This document shows positions 42,419 to 53,832 of a DNA stretch of 64,000 bases, piece after piece. The stretch covers positions 1,116,001 to 1,180,000 of the forward strand of contig NZ_JBPPGG010000001.1 in assembly GCF_051304405.1 (NCBI RefSeq). Reading direction: 5' to 3'. Under the pieces are notes generated by a model that saw only the letters and a program-made list of their open reading frames with translations, had not been told where the DNA came from and did not search any database. The DNA comes from Pedomonas sp051304405. GTDB taxonomy: Bacteria > Pseudomonadota > Alphaproteobacteria > Sphingomonadales > Sphingomonadaceae. The translations under genes were made by a program, and so were the position numbers. Positions within the stretch are counted from its first letter, which is position 1; each line of letters starts with the position of its first letter.

Positions 42419-43436
42419 CGCCCGCCCCGAATGGCTGATCGAGACGCTGCCGGGCGAGCGGCGCGCCGTTCTGGCCGAGGGTGAGACCCTTCTCGAAATC
42501 CGCCTGCTGCGCGACGAGGTGGACCCGGTGCAGACCGGTGCCGTCTTCGGCGCGCGCCTGCGCCGCAAGGCGGGGCCGAATCGGGCGGTCGTCGATCTGG
42601 GCGGCGGCGCGGAGGCCATGCTCCAGCCTGTCCCGCCGGGGCTGAGCGAAGGCCAGCTTCTGGCCGTTGAGATTACCCGCCCCGCCTTGCCCGAGCCCGG
42701 CAAGATCAAACCGGCCCATGCCCGCCCGGCGCCCGAGGTGGCCGCCAGCGCGCCCGGCCTCATCACCCCCGCGCCGGACTGGACGCCGGCGGGCGCGCCC
42801 GTGCGCCGGGTCGAGCGCCTGCCCGCCGCGCTGGGGGTGGACGAGGCGCTGGATGCGGCGGTCTCGGGCGAGGTGGCCTTTCCCGGCGGGCTGCTGACGC
42901 TGGAGCGCACCCGGGCCGGCCTCGTGATCGATGTGGACGGCACGGGCCGGGCGCTCGACATCAATCTGGCGGCGGCGCGGGCGGCGGCGCGGCTGCTGCG
43001 GCTCTACGCCATCGGCGGGCCGGTGATGATCGACTTTCTGGGCAGCGACTCCAGGGCGGACCGGGTGGCGGTGGCGGAAGCCTTCGATGCGGCGGCCAGG
43101 GGCGATTCGACGCCCTTCGAGCGCACCGCCATCAATGGCTACGGGCTGATGCAGGTGATTCGCCCGCGCCCCGGCCCTTCCCTCATCGATCTCCTGTGCG
43201 GCACGCGCCGCAACCAGTGGTCGGCCGAGGCGCTGGCGCTGCGCCTTCTGCGCGAGGCGGTGCAGGCGCGCGGGGCGGGCGTGCGGCGCATCGTGGCGGC
43301 CCCGGAGGTGGCGGCGGTGCTGGAGGGGCGGCCCGATCTGGTATCTCGTGCAGCGGGCGCGGCGGGCGCGCGAGTCGAGGTCTTGGCGGACGCCGAGGTT
43401 CCGGGCTATGGGCATGTGCATGTCCAGCCCGTCTAA
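42405..43436 (+). CDS. Short ribonuclease E/G family protein
   Basis: 343-residue member of the RNase E/G family with the S1-like N-terminus (RLRRKAGPNRAVVDLGGG) and the catalytic core (GGPVMIDFLGSDSRADR, with the metal-binding Asp in IDFLG). It is shorter than E. coli RNase G (about 489), lacking much of the 5'-sensor and C-terminal zinc/small domain. Such short forms sit between maf and yacG in sphingomonad-like genomes. Activity is not certain. Overlaps maf and yacG. Confidence 0.85.
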   Translation: MAPADARPEWLIETLPGERRAVLAEGETLLEIRLLRDEVDPVQTGAVFGARLRRKAGPNRAVVDLGGGAEAMLQPVPPGLSEGQLLAVEITRPALPEPGKIKPAHARPAPEVAASAPGLITPAPDWTPAGAPVRRVERLPAALGVDEALDAAVSGEVAFPGGLLTLERTRAGLVIDVDGTGRALDINLAAARAAARLLRLYAIGGPVMIDFLGSDSRADRVAVAEAFDAAARGDSTPFERTAINGYGLMQVIRPRPGPSLIDLLCGTRRNQWSAEALALRLLREAVQARGAGVRRIVAAPEVAAVLEGRPDLVSRAAGAAGARVEVLADAEVPGYGHVHVQPV

Positions 43437-43608
43437 GTGCCCCATCTGCGGCAAGCCCGCCGCGCCCCAGTTCCGGCCGTTCTGCTCCGCGCCCTGCCGG
43501 GACCGCGATCTTTTGAACTGGCTGGGGGAGGCCTATCGGGTTCCCGGGCAAGTAAATGACGATGAAGCTGAAAGACCACTGGACAACGCGGATTCAGATC
43601 GACTATAG
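43420..43608 (+). CDS. yacG: DNA gyrase inhibitor YacG
   Basis: 62-residue zinc-ribbon protein: CPICGKP...FCSAPCRDRDLLNWL, four Cys as C-x2-C and C-x3-C. YacG binds GyrB and inhibits gyrase. ATG 43420 lies inside the end of rng (17-base overlap). Confidence 0.93.
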   Translation: MSSPSKCPICGKPAAPQFRPFCSAPCRDRDLLNWLGEAYRVPGQVNDDEAERPLDNADSDRL

Positions 43609-43626
43609 ACCCGCCACCGCTTGGGC

Positions 43627-43702
43627 GCCCAGGTAGCTCAGTTGGTAGAGCAAGGGATTGAAAATCCCTGTGTCGGCGGTTCGATTCCGTCCCTGGGCAC
43701 CA
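43627..43702 (+). tRNA. tRNA-Phe (GAA)
   Basis: 76 nucleotides. Acceptor GCCCAGG/CCTGGGC, D-arm GCTCAGTTGGTAGAGC, anticodon arm GGGATTGAAAATCCC with GAA, T-arm GGCGGTTCGATTCCGTC, encoded CCA at 43700-43702. Its place after yacG fits the conserved order. Confidence 0.98.
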
Positions 43703-43729
43703 TCTCCTTTCCCTGACATGCCGGATCTT

Positions 43730-43761
43730 GCGGATTTCGCTGCCACGCGGATTTCGCTGCC
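43730..43761. repeat. 17-bp tandem duplication after tRNA-Phe
   Basis: GCGGATTTCGCTGCCAC followed by GCGGATTTCGCTGCC. It lies 28 bases beyond the tRNA; the rest of the 273-base gap before the acyltransferase gene shows no feature I can name. Confidence 0.8.
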
Positions 43762-43975
43762 CCAGCGCGTGGTTGCGAGCCTCTCAGTCTCGCGCGCGCT
43801 GCGCCGGTCCGGCTGTGCCCTCCAAAACCATCTCGCGGTCTGGATTGGATCGCCCTCGAATCAGGGCCTGCTGCCGGTGCGGGCGAATCATCGCGGCCGC
43901 GTGCGGCCATTGCGCTTCCCGCTGCAACCCGAGCCGCCCTGCCACGTTTCGTCTGAAACGGGTGCGGGCGGACCC

Positions 43976-45106
43976 ATGGAGAACATGACACCACGGGGCG
44001 GGGCTGGCGGTTTCCTGACCAGACCCGTCTCCCTCTATCTGGACATCGTGCGCTTCGGTGCGGCGCTGGCGGTGCTGATCGGCCATGCCGCCGACGACGG
44101 GCTCTATCACGGCCCCTATTTTCTCTATGGCCTCGGGCACGAGGCGGTGATGGTGTTCTTCGTGCTCTCCGGGCTGGTCATCGCCACCACCACCCTGCGG
44201 CCGGACCGCACCCTGCGCGGCTTCGTGGTGGCGCGGCTGGCCCGGGTCTACCCGGTGGTCATTCCCGCCATCCTGTTCAGCTTCGCCCTCTACGGCCTTG
44301 CCGGGCGGCTGGGGATCAACGCGCCCGGCTGGGCGAGCGACCCCGGCTACTCCTGGCGGACGGTGCTGATCTCCCTGTTTCTCCTCAACGAGAGCTGGCA
44401 TTCGACCAACATCCTGCCGTGGAACTTCCCCTACTGGTCCATCTGCTACGAGGCCTTCTACTACGCCCTGTTCGCCTGTCTGGTGTTCGGGCGCGGCGTG
44501 TGGCGCTGGGTGTCGTTTCTGGCCGCCGCGCTCCTGGCCGGGCCGCGCATTCTGGCGCTGGCGCCGATCTGGGCCATGGGCGCGTGGATCGCGCTCGACC
44601 CGCGCCTGCGCGTCACCCGCCCCTTCGTCGGCCTTGTGCTGGTGCTGGTCACCTGGCCGCTGATCCTCTCGTTCGGCGCGGCGACGTGGGACGACGCGCT
44701 GCGCCACTGGCTGCACGCCACCGTGCCCGGATGGTGGCGGCTGGTCTCCTCGGAGAAGATGCTCAGCGACCACCTGATCGGCGTGCTGGTCATGGCCAAC
44801 TTCATCGGCTTTCACGCCTGTGCGCCGTGGTTCGCGAACGGGCTCGCCCGCATCGAGCGGCCGGTGCGGTTCGTGGCCGGGTCCACCTTCTCGCTCTACC
44901 TGTTCCACCGGCCCATGACCCACTTCCTGGTGGCGGCGGGCGTCAATGCGGGCGGCGACGCGCTGGCGTTCACCGGCATCCTCCTTGGCATCATCGCCGC
45001 GTGCTTCCTGCTGGCCGAGGGCACGGAGAAGCGGCGCGACGCCGCCCGGCGGGCCATCGCCGCACTGCTCAACCGGGTGCTCCCCGCGCGCCTAACCGCC
45101 GCCTGA
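43976..45106 (+). CDS. Acyltransferase-3 family membrane protein (OafA/YrhL type)
   Basis: 376-residue polytopic protein with about ten hydrophobic segments. Acyltransferase-3 hallmarks: the first helix RFGAALAVLIGHAADDG (His in the RxxA...H pattern), VMVFFVLSGLVI, LRGFVVARLARVYPV and WSICYEAFYYALF. These enzymes move acetyl or other acyl groups onto sugars or lipids of the envelope. No polysaccharide cluster is adjacent, so the acceptor is unknown. ATG 43976 has a weak ribosome site; ATG 43985 is an alternative. Confidence 0.9.
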   Translation: MENMTPRGGAGGFLTRPVSLYLDIVRFGAALAVLIGHAADDGLYHGPYFLYGLGHEAVMVFFVLSGLVIATTTLRPDRTLRGFVVARLARVYPVVIPAILFSFALYGLAGRLGINAPGWASDPGYSWRTVLISLFLLNESWHSTNILPWNFPYWSICYEAFYYALFACLVFGRGVWRWVSFLAAALLAGPRILALAPIWAMGAWIALDPRLRVTRPFVGLVLVLVTWPLILSFGAATWDDALRHWLHATVPGWWRLVSSEKMLSDHLIGVLVMANFIGFHACAPWFANGLARIERPVRFVAGSTFSLYLFHRPMTHFLVAAGVNAGGDALAFTGILLGIIAACFLLAEGTEKRRDAARRAIAALLNRVLPARLTAA

Positions 45107-45121
45107 GCGGCCCCGGGGGAC

Positions 45122-45544
45122 CTAGTCCAGCCCCGGCTTGCTCTGGCGCAGGGATTTGACCTGGCTCTTCTTCGCCTTGGCGGCGAGGCGGCGCTGCTTC
45201 GAGCCGTAGGTGGGCCGGGTTTCGCGGCGCACGGCCGGGCGCACGGCGGCCTCCTGAATCATCTCGACGAGGCGGGCAATGGCGTCCTCCCGGTTACGCT
45301 CCTGACTGCGATAGCGCTGGGCGGTGATGATAATGACGCCGTCGCGGGTCATGCGCTTGCCGGCAATGCGGACCAGCCGCTCGAACACGTCGTCGGGCAG
45401 GCCGGGGGAGCGCCGCGCATCGAAGCGGATCTGAACCGCCGTCGAGACCTTGTTCACATTCTGCCCGCCGGGGCCGGAGGCGCGAATGAAGCTCTCCTCG
45501 ATCTCCTCGTCCTCGAGGACAATGCGGCGGGTGACGGGGATCAT
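45122..45544 (-). CDS. arfB: Alternative ribosome-rescue peptidyl-tRNA hydrolase ArfB
   Basis: 140-residue YaeJ/ICT1-type factor that releases peptides on stalled non-stop ribosomes. GGQ is at residues 26-28 in SGPGGQNVNKV; the C-terminus is a basic tail (KQRRLAAKAKKSQVKSLRQSK) that enters the empty mRNA channel. The ATG at 45544 is preceded by the repeat element D. Confidence 0.95.
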   Translation of the reverse strand: MIPVTRRIVLEDEEIEESFIRASGPGGQNVNKVSTAVQIRFDARRSPGLPDDVFERLVRIAGKRMTRDGVIIITAQRYRSQERNREDAIARLVEMIQEAAVRPAVRRETRPTYGSKQRRLAAKAKKSQVKSLRQSKPGLD

Positions 45545-45568
45545 GACAGCGGGTTCCTGTTTTAGTTT

Positions 45569-45686
45569 GCAGGAGGGTCTATAACCCTCCTGCACCTCCC
45601 GTTCGATTGTCAGGGCCGTGGTTCCGGAGCGCACCGGAAACGCGGCCCGAAAAACGAACGGGAGCGCGAGGGTCCGCGACCCTCGC
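45569..45686. repeat. Dispersed double-hairpin element, copy D
   Basis: Left hairpin 45569-45593 (GCAGGAGGGT, loop CTATA, ACCCTCCTGC), right hairpin 45666-45686 (GCGAGGGTC, loop CGC, GACCCTCGC). Between them CTCCCGTTCG pairs with CGAACGGGAG and GGGCCG-TTCCGG with CCGGAA-CGGCCC around the centre AGCGCA, the most symmetric copy. Lies between arfB and the MaoC-like gene. Confidence 0.85.
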
Positions 45687-45708
45687 ATCAATCCCTCGCA
45701 TAAATCCT

Positions 45709-46473
45709 TCAGATTTCAAACCCGGCCACATCCCGCACATACACCAGCGCCCGGCCTTCCGCGAGCAGGCGGCCGTCCGCACCGTGGCAGAGGGTGGCGA
45801 GGTCCACCAGATGCTTCTCGGGCCGCAGGCGGGTGACCGCCACCCGCGCCGTCAGCGGCTCGCCGAGGCGGGCGGGGGCGTGGTGGCGGGTTTCCTGCTT
45901 GAGGTAGTTGGTGCCGAGCCCTGGCAGGTCCATGCCGAGGAGGCGCGAGAACAGCGCGCCGATCAGCGGCTCCGGCACCGTGTCGGGCGCTGCCGCGTGG
46001 CCGCCGAGCGCTGCGTATTCCGCAACGTCGCGGGCGGAAAAGCAGCGGGTGAGGGCGGCGCTGCGGTCCCATGAGGCGGGCCCGGGCGCGGCGGGCGCGC
46101 TGCCGGGTGAGGGGCGCCGGGGTGCCAGCACCATCCGCCCCTCGCAGGTGAGCGTGCCATCGAGCGCGCGGGTGACGCTGAGGCCGAGGGTGTCCGCCGC
46201 CTGCTGCCAGACCTCGAAGTGCATTGCCTCCTCCGCATAGGTGGGCGCGGTGAAGCGCAGCGCCTTTTCGGCAACCGTGCAGCCGGGCGCGAGCCGGCCC
46301 GCGAGGCCGCGCAGCACCGTCTCCAGCAGCACGCCGTGCGCCACGGTGCGCCCGAAGCGGGTGCGGGCCGCGAAGGCCGCGTCCACATGGATGGGGTTGG
46401 CGTCGCCCGAAAGCGCGGCGAAGCGGTCGAAGTCGGCCTGGCGGAAGATGCGCGTCAGACCCGCACGGCTCAT
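45709..46473 (-). CDS. MaoC-like double hot-dog protein
   Basis: 254 residues, two hot-dog domains. The first carries the hydratase motif with Asp24 and His29 in GDANPIHVD, then RFGRTVAHGVLLETVLRG. The second (about 130-254) lacks that dyad and reads like a MaoC/thioesterase fold (RLGEPLTARVAVTRLRPEKH). (R)-specific enoyl-CoA hydration or a related CoA-ester reaction is likely. Start overlaps the stop of the acyl-CoA synthetase gene by 4 bases (ATGA), so the two are coupled and likely share a pathway. Confidence 0.8.
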   Translation of the reverse strand: MSRAGLTRIFRQADFDRFAALSGDANPIHVDAAFAARTRFGRTVAHGVLLETVLRGLAGRLAPGCTVAEKALRFTAPTYAEEAMHFEVWQQAADTLGLSVTRALDGTLTCEGRMVLAPRRPSPGSAPAAPGPASWDRSAALTRCFSARDVAEYAALGGHAAAPDTVPEPLIGALFSRLLGMDLPGLGTNYLKQETRHHAPARLGEPLTARVAVTRLRPEKHLVDLATLCHGADGRLLAEGRALVYVRDVAGFEI

Positions 46474-47984
46474 TGGGCCATCGCCTTCTGCCGCAGCAGG
46501 TGTTTCTGGATCTTCCCCGAGGCGGTGCGGGGGAAGTCGCTCAGCACCACGAAGGATCTGGGCACCTTGTAGGCGGCCAGCCGCTCCCGGCAGAAGGCGG
46601 CGAGTTCGGCGGCGTCCGGCCGCGCGGCCCCCGGTTGCAGCAGCAGATAGGCGCAGCCCACCTCGCCCCAGCGCTCGTCGGGCACGCCCACCACCGCCGC
46701 CTCCAGCACCGCCGGATGCTGCACCAGCACGTTCTCCACCTCCGCCGGGTAGACGTTCTCCCCGCCGGAGATGAACATGTCCTTGATGCGCCCGGCCACG
46801 TAGTAGTAGCCGTCCGCGTCCTGCCAGCCGATGTCGCCCGAGCGCAGCCAGCCGCCGGGGGCGAAGGCGCGGGCGGTCTCCTCCGGCCGGCCCCAGTAGC
46901 CGGGGGTGACGCCGGGCCCGCGAAACCAGATCTCGCCCCGCTCCCCCCGGGGCACGTCCCGCCCCTGCGCATCCACGATCCTCACCTGGCACAGCAGCTG
47001 CGGCTTGCCGACCGAGCCCACCTTGCGGGGGGCGTTCTCCGGGTCCATCAGGAAGGCGGTGGGGCCGGTCTCGGTCATTCCCATGCCGTTGCACACCCTG
47101 ACGCCTCGGGCGAGGTAGCGGCGCGTCAGGGTGTCGGAGAGCGGCGCGCCGCCGCAGCCCCAGTGGCGGACGCCGGAGACGTCGATGTCCTCGAAGCGCG
47201 GATGCAGGCTGAGCTGCTGGTAGACGGACGGCACGGCAAACACGGTGTCGAGCCGGCCCGCCGCCAGAAGTTCGACCAGTTGCTCCACATCGAAGCCGGG
47301 CATGATGATCGCCTGTCCGCCGCTCATCAGCACCGGCAGGGTGTAGAGGTTGATGCCGGCGATGTGGAACAGCGGCAGGAAGTTGAGGGTGGTCTCGCCC
47401 TGCCGCAGGTCGATCGCCTGGCTGAGGTTCACGTAATTGGCGAGGGCCATGCCGTAGGTGTGCATCACCGCCTTCGGCGCGCCGGTGGTGCCGGAGGTGT
47501 AGATGAGGAACCACACCTCGTCCTGCGGCCACAGCTCGCGCGTGGCGGCGGGCTGGCAGGCCGTGAGCCGGGCCTCGTAGCCGTCAGGGCCGTCATCATC
47601 GAGCGCGAGGCACGGGACGCTGCCCGCCACGGCCCGCGCCGCCGCCGCGTCCTCCGCGCCGTAGACGATGAGGCCGGGCCGGCAGTCCGCGATCAGGGCG
47701 GAGAGTTCCGCCGGCGGCATGCGCCAGTTGAGCGGCACCAGAATCGTCCCCCGCTTGGCGCAGCCGAACAGAAGCTCGAAAAAGGCGATGCGGTTGCGGC
47801 AGAGCATGGCGACCCGGTCGCCCGGGGCAAGGCCGAGGCTGTCCAGCAGGGCCGCCACCCGGGCGGCCCGCGCGTCAAGCTGGGCGTAGGTGACGGACCG
47901 GCCGCTCGCGGTTTCTGTCAGCGCGATCCGCTCGCCGCCCAGCGCCGCGCGCTTTGCGGTGATGTCGATCAGATCGAAAGCCAC
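46470..47984 (-). CDS. Acyl-CoA synthetase (AMP-forming)
   Basis: 504-residue ANL-superfamily ligase. ATP motif YTSGTTGAPKAVMHT, GMGMTETGPTAF, the hinge region SGDIGWQDADGYYYVAGRIKD and the catalytic Lys in RTASGKIQKHLLRQ are all present. It would activate a carboxylic acid as CoA thioester; chain type is not evident. GTG start 47984 gives MAFDLIDITAKRAAL; the frame is open further upstream without family resemblance. Head of a two-gene unit with the MaoC-like gene, next to a TetR gene on the same strand. Confidence 0.9.
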   Translation of the reverse strand: MAFDLIDITAKRAALGGERIALTETASGRSVTYAQLDARAARVAALLDSLGLAPGDRVAMLCRNRIAFFELLFGCAKRGTILVPLNWRMPPAELSALIADCRPGLIVYGAEDAAAARAVAGSVPCLALDDDGPDGYEARLTACQPAATRELWPQDEVWFLIYTSGTTGAPKAVMHTYGMALANYVNLSQAIDLRQGETTLNFLPLFHIAGINLYTLPVLMSGGQAIIMPGFDVEQLVELLAAGRLDTVFAVPSVYQQLSLHPRFEDIDVSGVRHWGCGGAPLSDTLTRRYLARGVRVCNGMGMTETGPTAFLMDPENAPRKVGSVGKPQLLCQVRIVDAQGRDVPRGERGEIWFRGPGVTPGYWGRPEETARAFAPGGWLRSGDIGWQDADGYYYVAGRIKDMFISGGENVYPAEVENVLVQHPAVLEAAVVGVPDERWGEVGCAYLLLQPGAARPDAAELAAFCRERLAAYKVPRSFVVLSDFPRTASGKIQKHLLRQKAMAQ

Positions 47985-48141
47985 GTGCGACCCCCGAGCC
48001 TCCCTGCCTGGCGCTTTCCCGCGCGAACCCGGCCATGCCGGTGTCCCTCCCGGCCGTGCCGGCGCCTTGAAGGCGTTGATACCGCATTTTGACCCGCAAT
48101 GCTTGTGCAAGCATGCCGGAAAGACGGGGCGGGGGTGAAGG

Positions 48142-48804
48142 CTATTTTCCGTCCGGCCGGGGCCCGAGGCCGTAGTTGATGAGGTCGGCGACGGCGGCGG
48201 CCACTTCGGCCGGGCTCTTGTCCTCCGCCCACACGCCGTAGCGGAGCCCCAGGAACACGTTCATGCCGATGAGCGCCCACGCCCGCTCCTCGGCAAAGCC
48301 GGGGCGGATCTCGCCACGGCTCTCGGCGGCCTGAAGGTTGCGGCGGTACGCTTCCTCGAACACCTGGTAGTATTCGCGGTAGGCGTCCTCGGCGACGAAC
48401 TGCGCCTCCATGACGATGCGGTACAGGTCCTTGTGTGCACGCACGAACTCGATGAACGCCTCGATGCCCTTGCGCTCCGCCGTCAGACGGTCCGGCGCGT
48501 CGCTGATGCGCTCGTTGATGAACTGGCGGGTCAGCTGGCCCATGTGGCTCACCAGCGCCCGAAACACCTCCTCCTTGCTGTCGAAGTAGGTGTAGAAGCT
48601 GCCCAGCGCCGCGCCCGCGCGCTGGGTGATGCCGTTGATGCTGGCATCATGAAAGCCCCGCTCGCCGAACTCGGCGGCGGCGGCGTCCAGAAGGCGGCGC
48701 AGCGTGCGCCGGCCCCTCTCGGTTCTGGGTGCCTTGTCCTGCATGCCTGCACTGTGACGCGCCTTGGCCTTTGCTGCAAGCCCATAACTTGAATGTTGAC
48801 TCAT
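48142..48804 (-). CDS. TetR-family transcriptional repressor
   Basis: 220 residues. N-terminal TetR HTH: RTLRRLLDAAAAEFGERGFHD, INGITQRAGAALGSFYTYF, SKEEVFRALV. The C-terminal ligand domain (AYREYYQVFEEAYRRNL) is of a type often controlling acyl-CoA or xenobiotic genes. It lies between the synthetase genes and the divergent hydrolase-TonB receptor genes, and probably controls one or both. M21 (48744) is an alternative start. Confidence 0.88.
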   Translation of the reverse strand: MSQHSSYGLAAKAKARHSAGMQDKAPRTERGRRTLRRLLDAAAAEFGERGFHDASINGITQRAGAALGSFYTYFDSKEEVFRALVSHMGQLTRQFINERISDAPDRLTAERKGIEAFIEFVRAHKDLYRIVMEAQFVAEDAYREYYQVFEEAYRRNLQAAESRGEIRPGFAEERAWALIGMNVFLGLRYGVWAEDKSPAEVAAAVADLINYGLGPRPDGK

Positions 48805-48945
48805 GTTTCAAATAACCGGATGATTGAACCGAGAATGGTTGCCAGACTGGCCGCGCGAAAGAGCGAACCGCGCAAGGCAGCGCCCGTAAACTGGGAAAAA
48901 CGCCGGGGCGGTCTGGCCCGAGGGACGGGGGAGGGGTTCGGCGCC

Positions 48946-49809
48946 GTGCCCGAACTGACGAACAGCTCTGGCGGCAGGCTCGTCTACGATGACGAGGGCG
49001 CGGGGCGTCCGCTGCTTTTCCTTCACGGCTGGGCAGCCCATGCCGGCTTCTTCGCGCCGCAGCGGGACGCGCTGGCGCGGGAGTTCCGCGTCATCAGCCC
49101 CGATCTGGCCGGGCACCGGCGCTCGGCCGCCGGGTCGCAGGCCCCGCTCACCATCGAGCGGCTGGCGGACGACCTTCTCGCGCTCTGCCGCCACCTCGAC
49201 CTGCGGGACGCGGTGGCGGTCGGCTGGTCGATGGGGGCGATGGCGCTGTGGTCGGCGCTGCTGGCCGGCGCGGAGGCGCACATCAGTGGCCAGATCATCG
49301 TCGACATGAGCCCGCGCATCCTCAACGGCCCCGGCTGGCAGCTGGGCCTGAAGGGCGGCTCGACCGGCGGATCGGCACCGGGCGGCCCCACCGGCCGCAC
49401 GGAAAAGGCCATGCGCGCCAACTGGGCGGCGGTCGCGCCGCGCATTGCCCGCCGCCTGTTCGCGGGCGGGCTGGAGGCGGAGCGGGCCGGGCTGCGCCGG
49501 TGGGCGGAAGCCCAGATCGCCGCCGCCAACGGCGAGGCGATGGCGCGGCTCTGGGGCTCCATGCTTGCCCAGGATTACCGGCCGCACCTGCCGCGCCTCG
49601 GCACGCCCGCGCTGGTGGCCCACGGCGCGCTCAGCCAGCTCTACGCATTGGGGACAGCCGAGTTTCTGGCGCACAGCCTGCCGCAGGCGCGGCTGTGCAC
49701 CTTCGCCCGCTCCGGCCATGCGCCGCATCTGGAGGAGCCGGAGACATTCAACCGCATGGTGGCGGACTTTGCCCGGGCGGTGCCGGGGGGGCATCGGCAC
49801 ACGGCATAA
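48946..49809 (+). CDS. Alpha/beta-hydrolase
   Basis: 287-residue alpha/beta-hydrolase fold enzyme. HGW (27-29) forms the oxyanion hole, the nucleophile is Ser95 in GWSMGA, and the His is in SGHAPHLEEPE. Resembles BioH/esterase-type carboxylesterases. GTG 48946 is taken as start, after a GGAGGGG sequence; the frame stays open to 48793 but lacks family similarity. 26 bases separate it from the TonB receptor gene, suggesting that an ester ligand imported by the receptor is hydrolysed here. Confidence 0.85.
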   Translation: MPELTNSSGGRLVYDDEGAGRPLLFLHGWAAHAGFFAPQRDALAREFRVISPDLAGHRRSAAGSQAPLTIERLADDLLALCRHLDLRDAVAVGWSMGAMALWSALLAGAEAHISGQIIVDMSPRILNGPGWQLGLKGGSTGGSAPGGPTGRTEKAMRANWAAVAPRIARRLFAGGLEAERAGLRRWAEAQIAAANGEAMARLWGSMLAQDYRPHLPRLGTPALVAHGALSQLYALGTAEFLAHSLPQARLCTFARSGHAPHLEEPETFNRMVADFARAVPGGHRHTA

Positions 49810-49835
49810 ACAAGACGACCAAGGGGAGGAAGGTT

Positions 49836-52073
<2,238 letters not shown>

Positions 52074-52098
52074 GCCTGGGAGTTGGGATATTGTGATT

Positions 52099-52220
52099 GC
52101 AGGAGGGTCTTGACCCTCCTGCACCTCCCTTTTGTTTGTCGGGACGTGCGGCGGGACGCTCGCGGCCTGATGAATTGCCCGATAAACGAAAGGGAGCGCA
52201 GAGGAAGGGCAATCCTTTGC
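52099..52220. repeat. Dispersed double-hairpin element, copy E
   Basis: Left hairpin 52099-52122 (GCAGGAGGGTC, loop TT, GACCCTCCTGC), then ACCTCCCTTTTGTTTGTCGGG. The right part GATAAACGAAAGGGAGCGC leads to a decayed hairpin (GCAGAGGA / TCCTTTGC, 52198-52220). Lies between the TonB receptor and MFS genes. Confidence 0.8.
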
Positions 52221-52268
52221 CCCGGAAACACGCGTAACCGGGTGCCGGCACAGGAAAGCGGGAGTCCC

Positions 52269-53582
52269 ATGAAACAGTCAGCGCATGCTGCAAGCCTTTC
52301 GGAAACGGGCGCGGAGGCGGCGCGGCCTGCGGGAAGCTACCGCTTCTTCGTGCTGGCCATGCTGATTCTGGTTTACACGTTCAACTTCATCGACCGGCAG
52401 ATCATCGGTATCCTCGCCGGGCCCATCAAGGCGGAGCTGGCACTCACCGACACCCAGCTCGGCCTCATGGGCGGGCTGGCGTTCGCGCTGTTCTACACGG
52501 CGCTCGGCATTCCCATCGCCTGGGTGGCGGACCGCACCAGCCGCACCTGGATCATGACCATCGCGCTGACGCTGTGGAGCGGCTTCACGGCGCTGTGCGG
52601 GCTAGCCCAGTCCTTCTGGCAGCTGTTCCTGTGCCGCCTCGGCGTCGGCGTGGGCGAGGCGGGGGGTGTCGCGCCGTCCTACTCGCTGATTGCGGACTAC
52701 TTCCCGCCGCACGAGCGGGCGCGGGCGCTCGGGGTCTATTCCTTCGGCATTCCGGTGGGCTCGGCGCTCGGCATTTTCCTGGGCGGCTGGATCGCCAGCG
52801 CCATCGACTGGCGCACGGCGTTCATCGCTGTCGGCCTCATGGGCGTGTGCCTTGCACCCCTGTTCCGCCTCGCCGTCCGCGAGCCCCGGCGCGGCGGCTT
52901 CGATGCCGCGCCCAAAACGGCGGCGGAGGCCGGGCATGCCAGCTTCGGCGCGGCACTGCGGACGCTCGCGGCCAAGCCCAGCTTCTGGGCGCTGTCGTTC
53001 GGGTCGGCCAGCTGCTCCATCATGGGCTATGGCCTGTTCTTCTGGCTGCCCAGCTTCTTCCAGCGCACCTACGGGTTGCCGCTGATGGACGTCTCCCTGT
53101 TCTTCGGCGCGATCGTGCTGGCGGGCGGCGTCGTCGGCATCTGGGTCGGCGCGTGGCTGGGGGACAGGCTGGGGCCGGGCGACCCGGGCGCCTATGCCCG
53201 CATTCCCGCCATTGCCTTCGTGCTGGCCGCGCCGTGCTACGCGGCGGGGGTTCTGTCCTCGTGGCTGCCGCTCACCTTTGTCCTGTTCCTGGTGCCGCAG
53301 GCGCTGGGGCTCACCTGGCTCGGCCCGATCATCACCGCCGTGCAGCATCTGGTGGCGCCCAACATGCGCACCACGGCCTCGGCCATCTTTCTTTTCATCA
53401 ACAACCTGATCGGCATCGGCTTCGGCACGGTGTTCCTCGGCGCGCTGTCGGACGTGCTGAACGCGCGCTTCGGGGAGGAATCCCTGCGCTATGCCATCCT
53501 CACCGGCCTTGTGTTCTATCTGGTGAGCGCGAGCCTGTTCTGGTTTGCCAGCAAACGCCTGGCGCGGGACTGGCACCGCTGA
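52269..53582 (+). CDS. MFS transporter, spinster type
   Basis: 437-residue inner-membrane transporter with 12 hydrophobic segments. NFIDRQIIGILAGPIKAEL, GEAGGVAPSYSLIADYF and ERARALGVYSFGIPVG are typical of the spinster-like MFS subfamily, frequent beside TonB receptors in sphingomonads. GGAG lies 4 bases before the ATG. Likely moves the receptor's substrate or its product; direction unknown. Confidence 0.92.
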   Translation: MKQSAHAASLSETGAEAARPAGSYRFFVLAMLILVYTFNFIDRQIIGILAGPIKAELALTDTQLGLMGGLAFALFYTALGIPIAWVADRTSRTWIMTIALTLWSGFTALCGLAQSFWQLFLCRLGVGVGEAGGVAPSYSLIADYFPPHERARALGVYSFGIPVGSALGIFLGGWIASAIDWRTAFIAVGLMGVCLAPLFRLAVREPRRGGFDAAPKTAAEAGHASFGAALRTLAAKPSFWALSFGSASCSIMGYGLFFWLPSFFQRTYGLPLMDVSLFFGAIVLAGGVVGIWVGAWLGDRLGPGDPGAYARIPAIAFVLAAPCYAAGVLSSWLPLTFVLFLVPQALGLTWLGPIITAVQHLVAPNMRTTASAIFLFINNLIGIGFGTVFLGALSDVLNARFGEESLRYAILTGLVFYLVSASLFWFASKRLARDWHR

Positions 53583-53727
53583 GACCGGTCGGGCGATGGA
53601 GCGCGGGCGATTGTTCCCGAAACGGGACTTCAGTGGTCGCGGAACAGGCCTCTACAGATACGGCGCGCTCAGGCCATCTTGATCTCCGTAAGGACCGCAC
53701 AGAGCGGCCAACTGGAGGAGACATGGC

Positions 53728-53832
53728 ATGATCCGCAAACTGGCTTTCGGTGTTGGACGGTTCATCCGGCGCGGCGGCCCGGTCATTCGCAGCGAGGCGG
53801 AACTGTTCAGGCTGCGCGTCGCCGGGCTCTGA
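53728..53832 (+). CDS. Possible 34-residue small protein
   Basis: ATG 53728 opens a 34-codon frame (begins MIRKLAFGVGRFIRRGG, ends LFRLRVAGL) with GGAGGAG 7 bases upstream. The predicted peptide is basic with hydrophobic spacing, possibly amphipathic. Its last 26 bases overlap the 3' end of murJ on the opposite strand. No family recognised; support is the ribosome site and position in a 224-base gap. It could be the surviving start of a decayed gene. Confidence 0.35.
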   Translation: MIRKLAFGVGRFIRRGGPVIRSEAELFRLRVAGL

